Of a stretch of DNA of 64,000 bases, positions 31,095-43,387 are shown piece by piece. Source of the stretch: Molossus alvarezi (Eukaryota; Chordata; Mammalia; Chiroptera; Molossidae); contig JBAWUJ010000059.1 in the NCBI GenBank assembly GCA_037176705.1, positions 496,001 through 560,000 of the forward strand. Reading direction: 5' to 3'. The translations under genes and the position numbers were made by a program. Position 1 is the first letter of the stretch; the number at the start of each line of letters is the position of its first letter. Under the pieces are notes generated by a model, which did no database searches, was not told the origin of the DNA, and worked only from the letters and a program-made list of their open reading frames with translations.

Positions 31095-31563
31095 GTTGGC
31101 GGCCGCCTCCAGGCGCCCTAAGAGTCCAGCGCCTGGGCTGGCAGCCCCCCGGGCAGCCCCCCGGCCGCCAGGCGGAGCGCGGACCTGCCCCTCTCAGCTC
31201 TCGGGGACCCAGGCGCGCGGTCCGTCCCGCCCAGCCTCGAACCAGGTCCTCACCGCGGAGCTCGGCAGGCCGCGCATGCGCAGTCCAGGGGCCCCAAGGT
31301 CTGCGCCTGGGGGGCCGGGGGGTCCGCCCCACGGGGCTGCGCTGCCCCACCGGCGGGCGCGGGCGCCCGCGAGTTGCGGCGCCTTGCGCGGCGGCCTGCT
31401 GGTGTGCTGCTGGGGCGTGGGGGGTCCCCTCTGGGCCCCAGATTCCCTCGCTCGGCCCCCGGCGTGGGCTGGGGCGCGTGCGTGCGTGGGCTGCGTGGCC
31501 CTCGGCCCGAAGCGCGGCAGGTGCGCAGCTGGCTGGCTGTGGGGGGACCAAAAAGGAGCGGCA

Positions 31564-31684
31564 AAAGCCTACAGCACCCGGCATTCCCAGGCGGTCTCCC
31601 ATCCAAGTCCTGACCGGGCCCGACCCTGCTTAGCTTCCCAGATCCCACGAGATCGGGCGCGTTCAGGGTGGTATGGCCGGAGAC
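31564..31684 (-). rRNA. 5S rRNA-like gene, copy 54
   Basis: Array consensus. Upstream spacer aD2. Confidence 0.92.
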
Positions 31685-32156
31685 GTTGGCGGCCGCCTCC
31701 AGGCGCCCTAAGAGTCCAGCGCCGGGGCTGGCAGCCCCCCGGGCAGCCCCCCCGGCCGCCAGGCGGAGCGCGGACCGGCCCCTCTCAGCTCTCGGGGACC
31801 CAGGCGCGCGGTCCGTCCCGCCCAGCCTCGAACCAGGTCCTCACCGCGGAGCTCGGCAGGCCGCGCATGCGCAGTCCAGGGGCCCCAAGGTCTGCGCCTG
31901 GGGGGCCGGGGGGTCCGCCCCACGGGGCTGCGCTGCCCCACCGGGGGGGGCGCGGGCGCCCGCGAGTTGCGGCGCCTTGCGCGGCGGCCTGCTGGTGTGC
32001 TGCTGGGGCGTGGGGGGTCCCCTCTGGGCCCCAGATTCCCTCGCTCGGCCCCCGGCGTGGGCTGGGGCGCGTGCGTGCGTGGGCTGCGTGGCCCTCGGCC
32101 CGAAGCGCGGCAGGTGCGCAGCTGGCTGGCTGTGGGGGGACCAAAAAGGAGCGGCA

Positions 32157-32277
32157 AAAGCCTACAGCACCCGGCATTCCCAGGCGGTCTCCCATCCAAG
32201 TCCTGACCGGGCCCGACCCTGCTTAGCTTCCCAGATCCCACGAGATCGGGCGCGTTCAGGGTGGTATGGCCGGAGAC
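32157..32277 (-). rRNA. 5S rRNA-like gene, copy 55
   Basis: Array consensus. Upstream spacer a*D5m. Confidence 0.92.
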
Positions 32278-32747
32278 GTTGGCGGCCGCCTCCAGGCGCC
32301 CTAAGAGTCCAGCGCCGGGGCTGGCAGCCCCCCGGGCAGCCCCCCCGGCCGCCAGGCGGAGCGCGGACCGGCCCCTCTCAGCTCTCGGGGACCCAGGCGC
32401 GCGGTCCGTCACGCCCAGCCTCGAACCAGGTCCTCACCGCGCAGCTCGGCAGGCCGCGCATGCGCAGTCCAGGGGCCCCAAGGTCTGCGCCTGGGGGGCC
32501 GGGGGTCCGCCCCTCGGGGCTGCGCTGCCCCACCGGCGGGCGTGGGCGCCCGCGAGTTGCGGCGCCTTGCTCGGCGGCCTGCTGGTGTGCGGCTGGGGCG
32601 TGCGGGGATCCCCTCTGGGCCCCAGATTCCCTCGCTCGGCCCCCGGCGTGGGCTGGGGCGCGTGCGTGTGTGGGCTGCGTGGCCCTCGGCCCGAAGCGCG
32701 GCAGGTGCGCAGCTGGCTGGCTGTGGGGGGACCAAAAAGGAGCGGCA

Positions 32748-32868
32748 AAAGCCTACAGCACCCTGCATTCCCAGGCGGTCTCCCATCCAAGTCCTGACCG
32801 GGCCCGACCCTGCTTAGCTTCCCAGATCCCACGAGATCGGGCGCGTTCAGGGTGGTATGGCCGGAGAC
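32748..32868 (-). rRNA. 5S rRNA-like gene, copy 56
   Basis: C105A. Upstream spacer axD7. Confidence 0.92.
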
Positions 32869-33339
32869 GTTGGCGGCCGCCTCCAGGCGCCCTAAGAGTC
32901 CAGCGCCGGGGCTGGCAGCCCCCCGGGCAGCCCCCCCGGCCGCCAGGCGGAGCGCGGACCGGCCCCTCTCAGCTCTCGGGGACCCAGGCGCGCGGTCCGT
33001 CCCGCCCAGCCTCGAACCAGGTCCTCACCGCGGAGCTCGGCAGGCAGCGCATGCGCAGTCCAGGGGCCCCAAGGTCTGCGCCTGGGGGGCCGGGGGGTCC
33101 GCCCCACGGGGCTGCGCTGCCCCACCGGGGGGGCGCGGGCGCCCGCGAGTTGCGGCGCCTTGCGCGGCGGCCTGCTGGTGTGCTGCTGGGGCGTGGGGGG
33201 TCCCCTCTGGGCCCCAGATTCCCTCGCTCGGCCCCCGGCGTGGGCTGGGGCGCGTGCGTGCGTGGGCTGCGTGGCCCTCGGCCCGAAGCGCGGCAGGTGC
33301 GCAGCTGGCTGGCTGTGGGGGGACCAAAAAGGAGCGGCA

Positions 33340-33460
33340 AAAGCCTACAGCGCCCGGCATTCCCAGGCGGTCTCCCATCCAAGTCCTGACCGGGCCCGAC
33401 CCTGCTTAGCTTCCCAGATCCCACGAGATCGGGCGCGTTCAGGGTGGTATGGCCGGAGAC
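33340..33460 (-). rRNA. 5S rRNA-like gene, copy 57
   Basis: T109C. Upstream spacer bD2. Confidence 0.92.
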
Positions 33461-33931
33461 GTTGGCGGCCGCCTCCAGGCGCCCTAAGAGTCCAGCGCCT
33501 GGGCTGGCAGCCCCCCGGGCAGCCCCCCGGCCGCCAGGCGGAGCGCGGACCGGCCCCTCTCAGCTCTCGGGGACCCAGGCGCGCGGTCCGTCCCGCCCAG
33601 CCTCGAACCAGGTCCTCACCGCGGAGCTCGGCAGGCCGCGCATGCGCAGTCCAGGGGCCCCAAGGTCTGCGCCTGGGGGGCCGGGGGGTCCGCCCCACGG
33701 GGCTGCGCTGCCCCACCGGGGGGGGCGCGGGCGCCCGCGAGTTGCGGCGCCTTGCGCGGCGGCCTGCTGGTGTGCTGCTGGGGCGTGGGGGGTCCCCTCT
33801 GGGCCCCAGATTCCCTCGCTCGGCCCCCGGCGTGGGCTGGGGCGCGTGCGTGCGTGGGCTGCGTGGCCCTCGGCCCGAAGCGCGGCAGGTGCGCAGCTGG
33901 CTGGCTGTGGGGGGACCAAAAAGGAGCGGCA

Positions 33932-34052
33932 AAAGCCTACAGCACCCGGCATTCCCAGGCGGTCTCCCATCCAAGTCCTGACCGGGCCCGACCCTGCTTA
34001 GCTTCCCAGATCCCACGAGATCGGGCGCGTTCAGGGTGGTATGGCCGGAGAC
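33932..34052 (-). rRNA. 5S rRNA-like gene, copy 58
   Basis: Array consensus. Upstream spacer a*D5d, one base short at GGGGACCCC (near 34381). Confidence 0.92.
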
Positions 34053-34521
34053 GTTGGCGGCCGCCTCCAGGCGCCCTAAGAGTCCAGCGCCGGGGCTGGC
34101 AGCCCCCCGGGCAGCCCCCCCGGCCGCCAGGCGGAGCGCGGACCGGCCCCTCTCAGCTCTCGGGGACCCAGGCGCGCGGTCCGTCACGCCCAGCCTCGAA
34201 CCAGGTCCTCACCGCGGAGCTCGGCAGGCCGCGCATGCGCAGTCCAGGGGCCCCAAGGTCTGCGCCTGGGGGGCCGGGGGTCCGCCCCTCGGGGCTGCGC
34301 TGCCCCACCGGCGGGCGTGGGCGCCCGCGAGTTGCGGCGCCTTGCTCGGCGGCCTGCTGGTGTGCGGCTGGGGCGTGCGGGGACCCCTCTGGGCCCCAGA
34401 TTCCCTCGCTCGGCCCCCGGCGTGGGCTGGGGCGCGTGCGTGTGTGGGCTGCGTGGCCCTCGGCCCGAAGCGCGGCAGGTGCGCAGCTGGCTGGCTGTGG
34501 GGGGACCAAAAAGGAGCGGCA

Positions 34522-34642
34522 AAAGCCTACAGCACCCTGCATTCCCAGGCGGTCTCCCATCCAAGTCCTGACCGGGCCCGACCCTGCTTAGCTTCCCAGA
34601 TCCCACGAGATCGGGCGCGTTCAGGGTGGTATGGCCGGAGAC
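34522..34642 (-). rRNA. 5S rRNA-like gene, copy 59
   Basis: C105A. Upstream spacer axD7. Confidence 0.92.
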
Positions 34643-35113
34643 GTTGGCGGCCGCCTCCAGGCGCCCTAAGAGTCCAGCGCCGGGGCTGGCAGCCCCCCGG
34701 GCAGCCCCCCCGGCCGCCAGGCGGAGCGCGGACCGGCCCCTCTCAGCTCTCGGGGACCCAGGCGCGCGGTCCGTCCCGCCCAGCCTCGAACCAGGTCCTC
34801 ACCGCGGAGCTCGGCAGGCAGCGCATGCGCAGTCCAGGGGCCCCAAGGTCTGCGCCTGGGGGGCCGGGGGGTCCGCCCCACGGGGCTGCGCTGCCCCACC
34901 GGGGGGGCGCGGGCGCCCGCGAGTTGCGGCGCCTTGCGCGGCGGCCTGCTGGTGTGCTGCTGGGGCGTGGGGGGTCCCCTCTGGGCCCCAGATTCCCTCG
35001 CTCGGCCCCCGGCGTGGGCTGGGGCGCGTGCGTGCGTGGGCTGCGTGGCCCTCGGCCCGAAGCGCGGCAGGTGCGCAGCTGGCTGGCTGTGGGGGGACCA
35101 AAAAGGAGCGGCA

Positions 35114-35234
35114 AAAGCCTACAGCGCCCGGCATTCCCAGGCGGTCTCCCATCCAAGTCCTGACCGGGCCCGACCCTGCTTAGCTTCCCAGATCCCACGA
35201 GATCGGGCGCGTTCAGGGTGGTATGGCCGGAGAC
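35114..35234 (-). rRNA. 5S rRNA-like gene, copy 60
   Basis: T109C. Upstream spacer bD6. Confidence 0.92.
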
Positions 35235-35703
35235 GTTGGCGGCCGCCTCCAGGCGCCCTAAGAGTCCAGCGCCTGGGCTGGCAGCCCCCCGGGCAGCCCC
35301 CCGGCCGCCAGGCGGAGCGCGGACCGGCCCCTCTCAGCTCTCGGGGACCCAGGCGCGCGGTCCGTCCCGCCCAGCCTCGAACCAGGTCCTCACCGCGGAG
35401 CTCGGCAGGCCGCGCATGCGCAGTCCAGGGGCCCCAAGGTCTGCGCCTGGGGGGCCGGGGGGTCCGCCCCACGGGGCTGCGCTGCCCCACCGGCGGGCGC
35501 GGGCGCCCGCGAGTTGCGGCGCCTTGCGCGGTGGCCTGCTGGTGTGCTGCTGGGGCGTGGGGTGTCCCCTCTGGGCCCCCGATTCCCTCGCTCGGCCCCC
35601 GGCGTGGGCTGGGGCGCGTGCGTGCGTGGGCTGCGTGGCCCTCGGCCCGAAGCGCGGCAGGTGCGCAGCTGGCTGGCTGTGGGGGGACCAAAAAGGAGCG
35701 GCA

Positions 35704-35824
35704 AAAGCCTACAGCACCCGGCATTCCCAGGCGGTCTCCCATCCAAGTCCTGACCGGGCCCGACCCTGCTTAGCTTCCCAGATCCCACGAGATCGGGCGC
35801 GTTCAGGGTGGTATGGCCGGAGAC
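35704..35824 (-). rRNA. 5S rRNA-like gene, copy 61
   Basis: Array consensus. Upstream spacer cD1. Confidence 0.92.
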
Positions 35825-36294
35825 GTTGGCGGCCGCCTCCAGGCGCCCTAAGAGTCCAGCGCCTGGGCTGGCAGCCCCCCGGGCAGCCCCCCCGGCCGCC
35901 AGGCGGAGCGCGGACCGGCCCCTCTCAGCTCTCGGGGACCCAGGCGCGCGGTCCGTCCCGCCCAGCCTCGAACCAGGTCCTCACCGCGGAGCTCGGCAGG
36001 CCGCGCATGCGCAGTCCAGGGGCCCCAAGGTCTGCGCCTGGGGGGCCGGGGGGTCCGCCCCACGGGGCTGCGCTGCCCCACCGGCGGGCGCGGGCGCCCG
36101 CGAGTTGCGGCGCCTTGCGCGGCGGCCTGCTGGTGTGCTGCTGGGGCGTGGGGGGTCCCCTCTGGGCCCCAGATTCCCTCGCTCGGCCCCCGGCGTGGGC
36201 TGGGGCGCGTGCGTGCGTGGGCTGCGTGGCCCTCGGCCCGAAGCGCGGCAGGTGCGCAGCTGGCTGGCTGTGGGGGGACCAAAAAGGAGCGGCA

Positions 36295-36415
36295 AAAGCC
36301 TACAGCACCCGGCATTCCCAGGCGGTCTCCCATCCAAGTCCTGACCGGGCCCGACCCTGCTTAGCTTCCCAGATCCCACGAGATCGGGCGCGTTCAGGGT
36401 GGTATGGCCGGAGAC
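36295..36415 (-). rRNA. 5S rRNA-like gene, copy 62
   Basis: Array consensus. Upstream spacer a*D5m with one G lost from the first G-run (near 36631). Confidence 0.92.
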
Positions 36416-36884
36416 GTTGGCGGCCGCCTCCAGGCGCCCTAAGAGTCCAGCGCCGGGGCTGGCAGCCCCCCGGGCAGCCCCCCCGGCCGCCAGGCGGAGC
36501 GCGGACCGGCCCCTCTCAGCTCTCGGGGACCCAGGCGCGCGGTCCGTCACGCCCAGCCTCGAACCAGGTCCTCACCGCGCAGCTCGGCAGGCCGCGCATG
36601 CGCAGTCCAGGGGCCCCAAGGTCTGCGCCTGGGGGCCGGGGGTCCGCCCCTCGGGGCTGCGCTGCCCCACCGGCGGGCGTGGGCGCCCGCGAGTTGCGGC
36701 GCCTTGCTCGGCGGCCTGCTGGTGTGCGGCTGGGGCGTGCGGGGATCCCCTCTGGGCCCCAGATTCCCTCGCTCGGCCCCCGGCGTGGGCTGGGGCGCGT
36801 GCGTGTGTGGGCTGCGTGGCCCTCGGCCCGAAGCGCGGCAGGTGCGCAGCTGGCTGGCTGTGGGGGGACCAAAAAGGAGCGGCA

Positions 36885-37005
36885 AAAGCCTACAGCACCC
36901 TGCATTCCCAGGCGGTCTCCCATCCAAGTCCTGACCGGGCCCGACCCTGCTTAGCTTCCCAGATCCCACGAGATCGGGCGCGTTCAGGGTGGTATGGCCG
37001 GAGAC
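36885..37005 (-). rRNA. 5S rRNA-like gene, copy 63
   Basis: C105A. Upstream spacer axD7. Confidence 0.92.
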
Positions 37006-37476
37006 GTTGGCGGCCGCCTCCAGGCGCCCTAAGAGTCCAGCGCCGGGGCTGGCAGCCCCCCGGGCAGCCCCCCCGGCCGCCAGGCGGAGCGCGGACCGGC
37101 CCCTCTCAGCTCTCGGGGACCCAGGCGCGCGGTCCGTCCCGCCCAGCCTCGAACCAGGTCCTCACCGCGGAGCTCGGCAGGCAGCGCATGCGCAGTCCAG
37201 GGGCCCCAAGGTCTGCGCCTGGGGGGCCGGGGGGTCCGCCCCACGGGGCTGCGCTGCCCCACCGGGGGGGCGCGGGCGCCCGCGAGTTGCGGCGCCTTGC
37301 GCGGCGGCCTGCTGGTGTGCTGCTGGGGCGTGGGGGGTCCCCTCTGGGCCCCAGATTCCCTCGCTCGGCCCCCGGCGTGGGCTGGGGCGCGTGCGTGCGT
37401 GGGCTGCGTGGCCCTCGGCCCGAAGCGCGGCAGGTGCGCAGCTGGCTGGCTGTGGGGGGACCAAAAAGGAGCGGCA

Positions 37477-37597
37477 AAAGCCTACAGCGCCCGGCATTCC
37501 CAGGCGGTCTCCCATCCAAGTCCTGACCGGGCCCGACCCTGCTTAGCTTCCCAGATCCCACGAGATCGGGCGCGTTCAGGGTGGTATGGCCGGAGAC
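37477..37597 (-). rRNA. 5S rRNA-like gene, copy 64
   Basis: T109C. Upstream spacer bD2. Confidence 0.92.
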
Positions 37598-38068
37598 GTT
37601 GGCGGCCGCCTCCAGGCGCCCTAAGAGTCCAGCGCCTGGGCTGGCAGCCCCCCGGGCAGCCCCCCGGCCGCCAGGCGGAGCGCGGACCGGCCCCTCTCAG
37701 CTCTCGGGGACCCAGGCGCGCGGTCCGTCCCGCCCAGCCTCGAACCAGGTCCTCACCGCGGAGCTCGGCAGGCCGCGCATGCGCAGTCCAGGGGCCCCAA
37801 GGTCTGCGCCTGGGGGGCCGGGGGGTCCGCCCCACGGGGCTGCGCTGCCCCACCGGGGGGGGCGCGGGCGCCCGCGAGTTGCGGCGCCTTGCGCGGCGGC
37901 CTGCTGGTGTGCTGCTGGGGCGTGGGGGGTCCCCTCTGGGCCCCAGATTCCCTCGCTCGGCCCCCGGCGTGGGCTGGGGCGCGTGCGTGCGTGGGCTGCG
38001 TGGCCCTCGGCCCGAAGCGCGGCAGGTGCGCAGCTGGCTGGCTGTGGGGGGACCAAAAAGGAGCGGCA

Positions 38069-38189
38069 AAAGCCTACAGCACCCGGCATTCCCAGGCGGT
38101 CTCCCATCCAAGTCCTGACCGGGCCCGACCCTGCTTAGCTTCCCAGATCCCACGAGATCGGGCGCGTTCAGGGTGGTATGGCCGGAGAC
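38069..38189 (-). rRNA. 5S rRNA-like gene, copy 65
   Basis: Array consensus. Upstream spacer a*D5d, as in copy 58. Confidence 0.92.
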
Positions 38190-38658
38190 GTTGGCGGCCG
38201 CCTCCAGGCGCCCTAAGAGTCCAGCGCCGGGGCTGGCAGCCCCCCGGGCAGCCCCCCCGGCCGCCAGGCGGAGCGCGGACCGGCCCCTCTCAGCTCTCGG
38301 GGACCCAGGCGCGCGGTCCGTCACGCCCAGCCTCGAACCAGGTCCTCACCGCGGAGCTCGGCAGGCCGCGCATGCGCAGTCCAGGGGCCCCAAGGTCTGC
38401 GCCTGGGGGGCCGGGGGTCCGCCCCTCGGGGCTGCGCTGCCCCACCGGCGGGCGTGGGCGCCCGCGAGTTGCGGCGCCTTGCTCGGCGGCCTGCTGGTGT
38501 GCGGCTGGGGCGTGCGGGGACCCCTCTGGGCCCCAGATTCCCTCGCTCGGCCCCCGGCGTGGGCTGGGGCGCGTGCGTGTGTGGGCTGCGTGGCCCTCGG
38601 CCCGAAGCGCGGCAGGTGCGCAGCTGGCTGGCTGTGGGGGGACCAAAAAGGAGCGGCA

Positions 38659-38779
38659 AAAGCCTACAGCACCCTGCATTCCCAGGCGGTCTCCCATCCA
38701 AGTCCTGACCGGGCCCGACCCTGCTTAGCTTCCCAGATCCCACGAGATCGGGCGCGTTCAGGGTGGTATGGCCGGAGAC
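38659..38779 (-). rRNA. 5S rRNA-like gene, copy 66
   Basis: C105A. Upstream spacer axD6: the proximal half of a D7-type spacer joined to a D6 distal half, found only here. Confidence 0.92.
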
Positions 38780-39249
38780 GTTGGCGGCCGCCTCCAGGCG
38801 CCCTAAGAGTCCAGCGCCGGGGCTGGCAGCCCCCCGGGCAGCCCCCCCGGCCGCCAGGCGGAGCGCGGACCGGCCCCTCTCAGCTCTCGGGGACCCAGGC
38901 GCGCGGTCCGTCCCGCCCAGCCTCGAACCAGGTCCTCACCGCGGAGCTCGGCAGGCAGCGCATGCGCAGTCCAGGGGCCCCAAGGTCTGCGCCTGGGGGG
39001 CCGGGGGGTCCGCCCCACGGGGCTGCGCTGCCCCACCGGCGGGCGCGGGCGCCCGCGAGTTGCGGCGCCTTGCGCGGTGGCCTGCTGGTGTGCTGCTGGG
39101 GCGTGGGGTGTCCCCTCTGGGCCCCCGATTCCCTCGCTCGGCCCCCGGCGTGGGCTGGGGCGCGTGCGTGCGTGGGCTGCGTGGCCCTCGGCCCGAAGCG
39201 CGGCAGGTGCGCAGCTGGCTGGCTGTGGGGGGACCAAAAAGGAGCGGCA

Positions 39250-39370
39250 AAAGCCTACAGCACCCGGCATTCCCAGGCGGTCTCCCATCCAAGTCCTGAC
39301 CGGGCCCGACCCTGCTTAGCTTCCCAGATCCCACGAGATCGGGCGCGTTCAGGGTGGTATGGCCGGAGAC
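39250..39370 (-). rRNA. 5S rRNA-like gene, copy 67
   Basis: Array consensus, without the T109C that normally follows axD7. Upstream spacer cD1. Confidence 0.92.
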
Positions 39371-39840
39371 GTTGGCGGCCGCCTCCAGGCGCCCTAAGAG
39401 TCCAGCGCCTGGGCTGGCAGCCCCCCGGGCAGCCCCCCCGGCCGCCAGGCGGAGCGCGGACCGGCCCCTCTCAGCTCTCGGGGACCCAGGCGCGCGGTCC
39501 GTCCCGCCCAGCCTCGAACCAGGTCCTCACCGCGGAGCTCGGCAGGCCGCGCATGCGCAGTCCAGGGGCCCCAAGGTCTGCGCCTGGGGGGCCGGGGGGT
39601 CCGCCCCACGGGGCTGCGCTGCCCCACCGGCGGGCGCGGGCGCCCGCGAGTTGCGGCGCCTTGCGCGGCGGCCTGCTGGTGTGCTGCTGGGGCGTGGGGG
39701 GTCCCCTCTGGGCCCCAGATTCCCTCGCTCGGCCCCCGGCGTGGGCTGGGGCGCGTGCGTGCGTGGGCTGCGTGGCCCTCGGCCCGAAGCGCGGCAGGTG
39801 CGCAGCTGGCTGGCTGTGGGGGGACCAAAAAGGAGCGGCA

Positions 39841-39961
39841 AAAGCCTACAGCACCCGGCATTCCCAGGCGGTCTCCCATCCAAGTCCTGACCGGGCCCGA
39901 CCCTGCTTAGCTTCCCAGATACCACGAGATCGGGCACGTTCAGGGTGGTATGGCCGGAGAC
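39841..39961 (-). rRNA. 5S rRNA-like gene, copy 68
   Basis: Two extra changes: G41T (39921) and C26T (39936). C26T is shared with copy 100. Upstream spacer bxD3. Confidence 0.92.
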
Positions 39962-40432
39962 GTTGGCGGCCGCCTCCAGGCGCCCTAAGAGTCCAGCGCC
40001 TGGGCTGGCAGCCCCCCGGGCAGCCCCCCGGCCGCCAGGCGGAGCGCGGACCGGCCCCTCTCAGCTCTCGGGGACCCAGGCGCGCGGTCCGTCCCGCCCA
40101 GCCTCGAACCAGGTCCTCACCGCGGAGCTCGGCAGGCAGCGCATGCGCAGTCCAGGGGCCCCAAGGTCTGCGCCTGGGGGGCCGGGGGGTCCGCCCCACG
40201 GGGCTGCGCTGCCCCACCGGGGGGGGCGCGGGCGCCCGCGAGTTGCGGCGCCTTGCGCGGCGGCCTGCTGGTGTGCTGCTGGGGCGTGGGGGGTCCCCTC
40301 TGGGCCCCAGACTCCCTCGCTTGGCCCCCGGCGTGGGCTGGGGCGCGTGCGTGCGTGGGCTGCGTGGCCCTCGGCCCGAAGCGCGGCAGGTGCGCAGCTG
40401 GCTGGCTGTGGGGGGACCAAAAAGGAGCGGCA

Positions 40433-40553
40433 AAAGCCTACAGCACCCGGCATTCCCAGGCGGTCTCCCATCCAAGTCCTGACCGGGCCCGACCCTGCTT
40501 AGCTTCCCAGATCCCACGAGATCGGGCGCGTTCAGGGTGGTATGGCCGGAGAC
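40433..40553 (-). rRNA. 5S rRNA-like gene, copy 69
   Basis: Array consensus. Upstream spacer cD4. Confidence 0.92.
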
Positions 40554-41023
40554 GTTGGCGGCCGCCTCCAGGCGCCCTAAGAGTCCAGCGCCTGGGCTGG
40601 CAGCCCCCCGGGCAGCCCCCCCGGCCGCCAGGCGGAGCGCGGACCGGCCCCTCTCAGCTCTCGGGGACCCAGGCGCGCGGTCCGTCCCGCCCAGCCTCGA
40701 ACCAGGTCCTCACCGCGGAGCTCGGCAGGCCGCGCATGCGCAGTCCAGGGGCCCCAAGGTCTGCGCCTGGGGGGCCGGGGGTCCGCCCCTCGGGGCTGCG
40801 CTGCCCCACCGGCGGGCGCGGGCGCCCGCGAGTTGCGGCGCCTTGCGCGGCGGCCTGCTGGTGTGCTGCTGGGGCGTGGGGGGATCCCCTCTGGGCCCCA
40901 GATTCCCTCGCTCGGCCCCCGGCGTGGGCTGGGGCGCGTGCGTGCGTGGGCTGCGTGGCCCTCGGCCCGAAGCGCGGCAGGTGCGCAGCTGGCTGGCTGT
41001 GGGGGGACCAAAAAGGAGCGGCA

Positions 41024-41144
41024 AAAGCCTACAGCACCCGGCATTCCCAGGCGGTCTCCCATCCAAGTCCTGACCGGGCCCGACCCTGCTTAGCTTCCCA
41101 GATCCCACGAGATCGGGCGCGTTCAGGGTGGTATGGCCGGAGAC
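41024..41144 (-). rRNA. 5S rRNA-like gene, copy 70
   Basis: Array consensus. Upstream spacer bD1. Copies 70-75 repeat the type order of copies 50-55 at 11,824 bp. Confidence 0.92.
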
Positions 41145-41613
41145 GTTGGCGGCCGCCTCCAGGCGCCCTAAGAGTCCAGCGCCTGGGCTGGCAGCCCCCC
41201 GGGCAGCCCCCCGGCCGCCAGGCGGAGCGCGGACCGGCCCCTCTCAGCTCTCGGGGACCCAGGCGCGCGGTCCGTCCCGCCCAGCCTCGAACCAGGTCCT
41301 CACCGCGGAGCTCGGCAGGCCGCGCATGCGCAGTCCAGGGGCCCCAAGGTCTGCGCCTGGGGGGCCGGGGGGTCCGCCCCACGGGGCTGCGCTGCCCCAC
41401 CGGCGGGCGCGGGCGCCCGCGAGTTGCGGCGCCTTGCGCGGCGGCCTGCTGGTGTGCTGCTGGGGCGTGGGGGGTCCCCTCTGGGCCCCAGATTCCCTCG
41501 CTCGGCCCCCGGCGTGGGCTGGGGCGCGTGCGTGCGTGGGCTGCGTGGCCCTCGGCCCGAAGCGCGGCAGGTGCGCAGCTGGCTGGCTGTGGGGGGACCA
41601 AAAAGGAGCGGCA

Positions 41614-41734
41614 AAAGCCTACAGCACCCGGCATTCCCAGGCGGTCTCCCATCCAAGTCCTGACCGGGCCCGACCCTGCTTAGCTTCCCAGATCCCACGA
41701 GATCGGGCGCGTTCAGGGTGGTATGGCCGGAGAC
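41614..41734 (-). rRNA. 5S rRNA-like gene, copy 71
   Basis: Array consensus. Upstream spacer aD2n with a private T at 41805. Confidence 0.92.
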
Positions 41735-42206
41735 GTTGGCGGCCGCCTCCAGGCGCCCTAAGAGTCCAGCGCCGGGGCTGGCAGCCCCCCGGGCAGCCCC
41801 CCCGTCCGCCAGGCGGAGCGCGGACCGGCCCCTCTCAGCTCTCGGGGACCCAGGCGCGCGGTCCGTCCCGCCCAGCCTCGAACCAGGTCCTCACCGCGGA
41901 GCTCGGCAGGCCGCGCATGCGCAGTCCAGGGGCCCCAAGGTCTGCGCCTGGGGGGCCGGGGGGTCCGCCCCACGGGGCTGCGCTGCCCCACCGGGGGGGG
42001 CGCGGGCGCCCGCGAGTTGCGGCGCCTTGCGCGGCGGCCTGCTGGTGTGCTGCTGGGGCGTGGGGGGTCCCCTCTGGGCCCCAGATTCCCTCGCTCGGCC
42101 CCCGGCGTGGGCTGGGGCGCGTGCGTGCGTGGGCTGCATGGCCCTCGGCCCGAAGCGCGGCAGGTGCGCAGCTGGCTGGCTGTGGGGGGACCAAAAAGGA
42201 GCGGCA

Positions 42207-42327
42207 AAAGCCTACAGCACCCGGCATTCCCAGGCGGTCTCCCATCCAAGTCCTGACCCGGCCCGACCCTGCTTAGCTTCCCAGATCCCACGAGATCGGG
42301 CGCGTTCAGGGTGGTATGGCCGGAGAC
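42207..42327 (-). rRNA. 5S rRNA-like gene, copy 72
   Basis: C69G. Upstream spacer cD4. Confidence 0.92.
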
Positions 42328-42797
42328 GTTGGCGGCCGCCTCCAGGCGCCCTAAGAGTCCAGCGCCTGGGCTGGCAGCCCCCCGGGCAGCCCCCCCGGCC
42401 GCCAGGCGGAGCGCGGACCGGCCCCTCTCAGCTCTCGGGGACCCAGGCGCGCGGTCCGTCCCGCCCAGCCTCGAACCAGGTCCTCACCGCGGAGCTCGGC
42501 AGGCCGCGCATGCGCAGTCCAGGGGCCCCAAGGTCTGCGCCTGGGGGGCCGGGGGTCCGCCCCTCGGGGCTGCGCTGCCCCACCGGCGGGCGCGGGCGCC
42601 CGCGAGTTGCGGCGCCTTGCGCGGCGGCCTGCTGGTGTGCTGCTGGGGCGTGGGGGGATCCCCTCTGGGCCCCAGATTCCCTCGCTCGGCCCCCGGCGTG
42701 GGCTGGGGCGCGTGCGTGCGTGGGCTGCGTGGCCCTCGGCCCGAAGCGCGGCAGGTGCGCAGCTGGCTGGCTGTGGGGGGACCAAAAAGGAGCGGCA

Positions 42798-42918
42798 AAA
42801 GCCTACAGCACCCGGCATTCCCAGGCGGTCTCCCATCCAAGTCCTGACCGGGCCCGACCCTGCTTAGCTTCCCAGATCCCACGAGATCGGGCGCGTTCAG
42901 GGTGGTATGGCCGGAGAC
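42798..42918 (-). rRNA. 5S rRNA-like gene, copy 73
   Basis: Array consensus. Upstream spacer bD1. Confidence 0.92.
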
Positions 42919-43387
42919 GTTGGCGGCCGCCTCCAGGCGCCCTAAGAGTCCAGCGCCTGGGCTGGCAGCCCCCCGGGCAGCCCCCCGGCCGCCAGGCGGA
43001 GCGCGGACCGGCCCCTCTCAGCTCTCGGGGACCCAGGCGCGCGGTCCGTCCCGCCCAGCCTCGAACCAGGTCCTCACCGCGGAGCTCGGCAGGCCGCGCA
43101 TGCGCAGTCCAGGGGCCCCAAGGTCTGCGCCTGGGGGGCCGGGGGGTCCGCCCCACGGGGCTGCGCTGCCCCACCGGCGGGCGCGGGCGCCCGCGAGTTG
43201 CGGCGCCTTGCGCGGCGGCCTGCTGGTGTGCTGCTGGGGCGTGGGGGGTCCCCTCTGGGCCCCAGATTCCCTCGCTCGGCCCCCGGCGTGGGCTGGGGCG
43301 CGTGCGTGCGTGGGCTGCGTGGCCCTCGGCCCGAAGCGCGGCAGGTGCGCAGCTGGCTGGCTGTGGGGGGACCAAAAAGGAGCGGCA

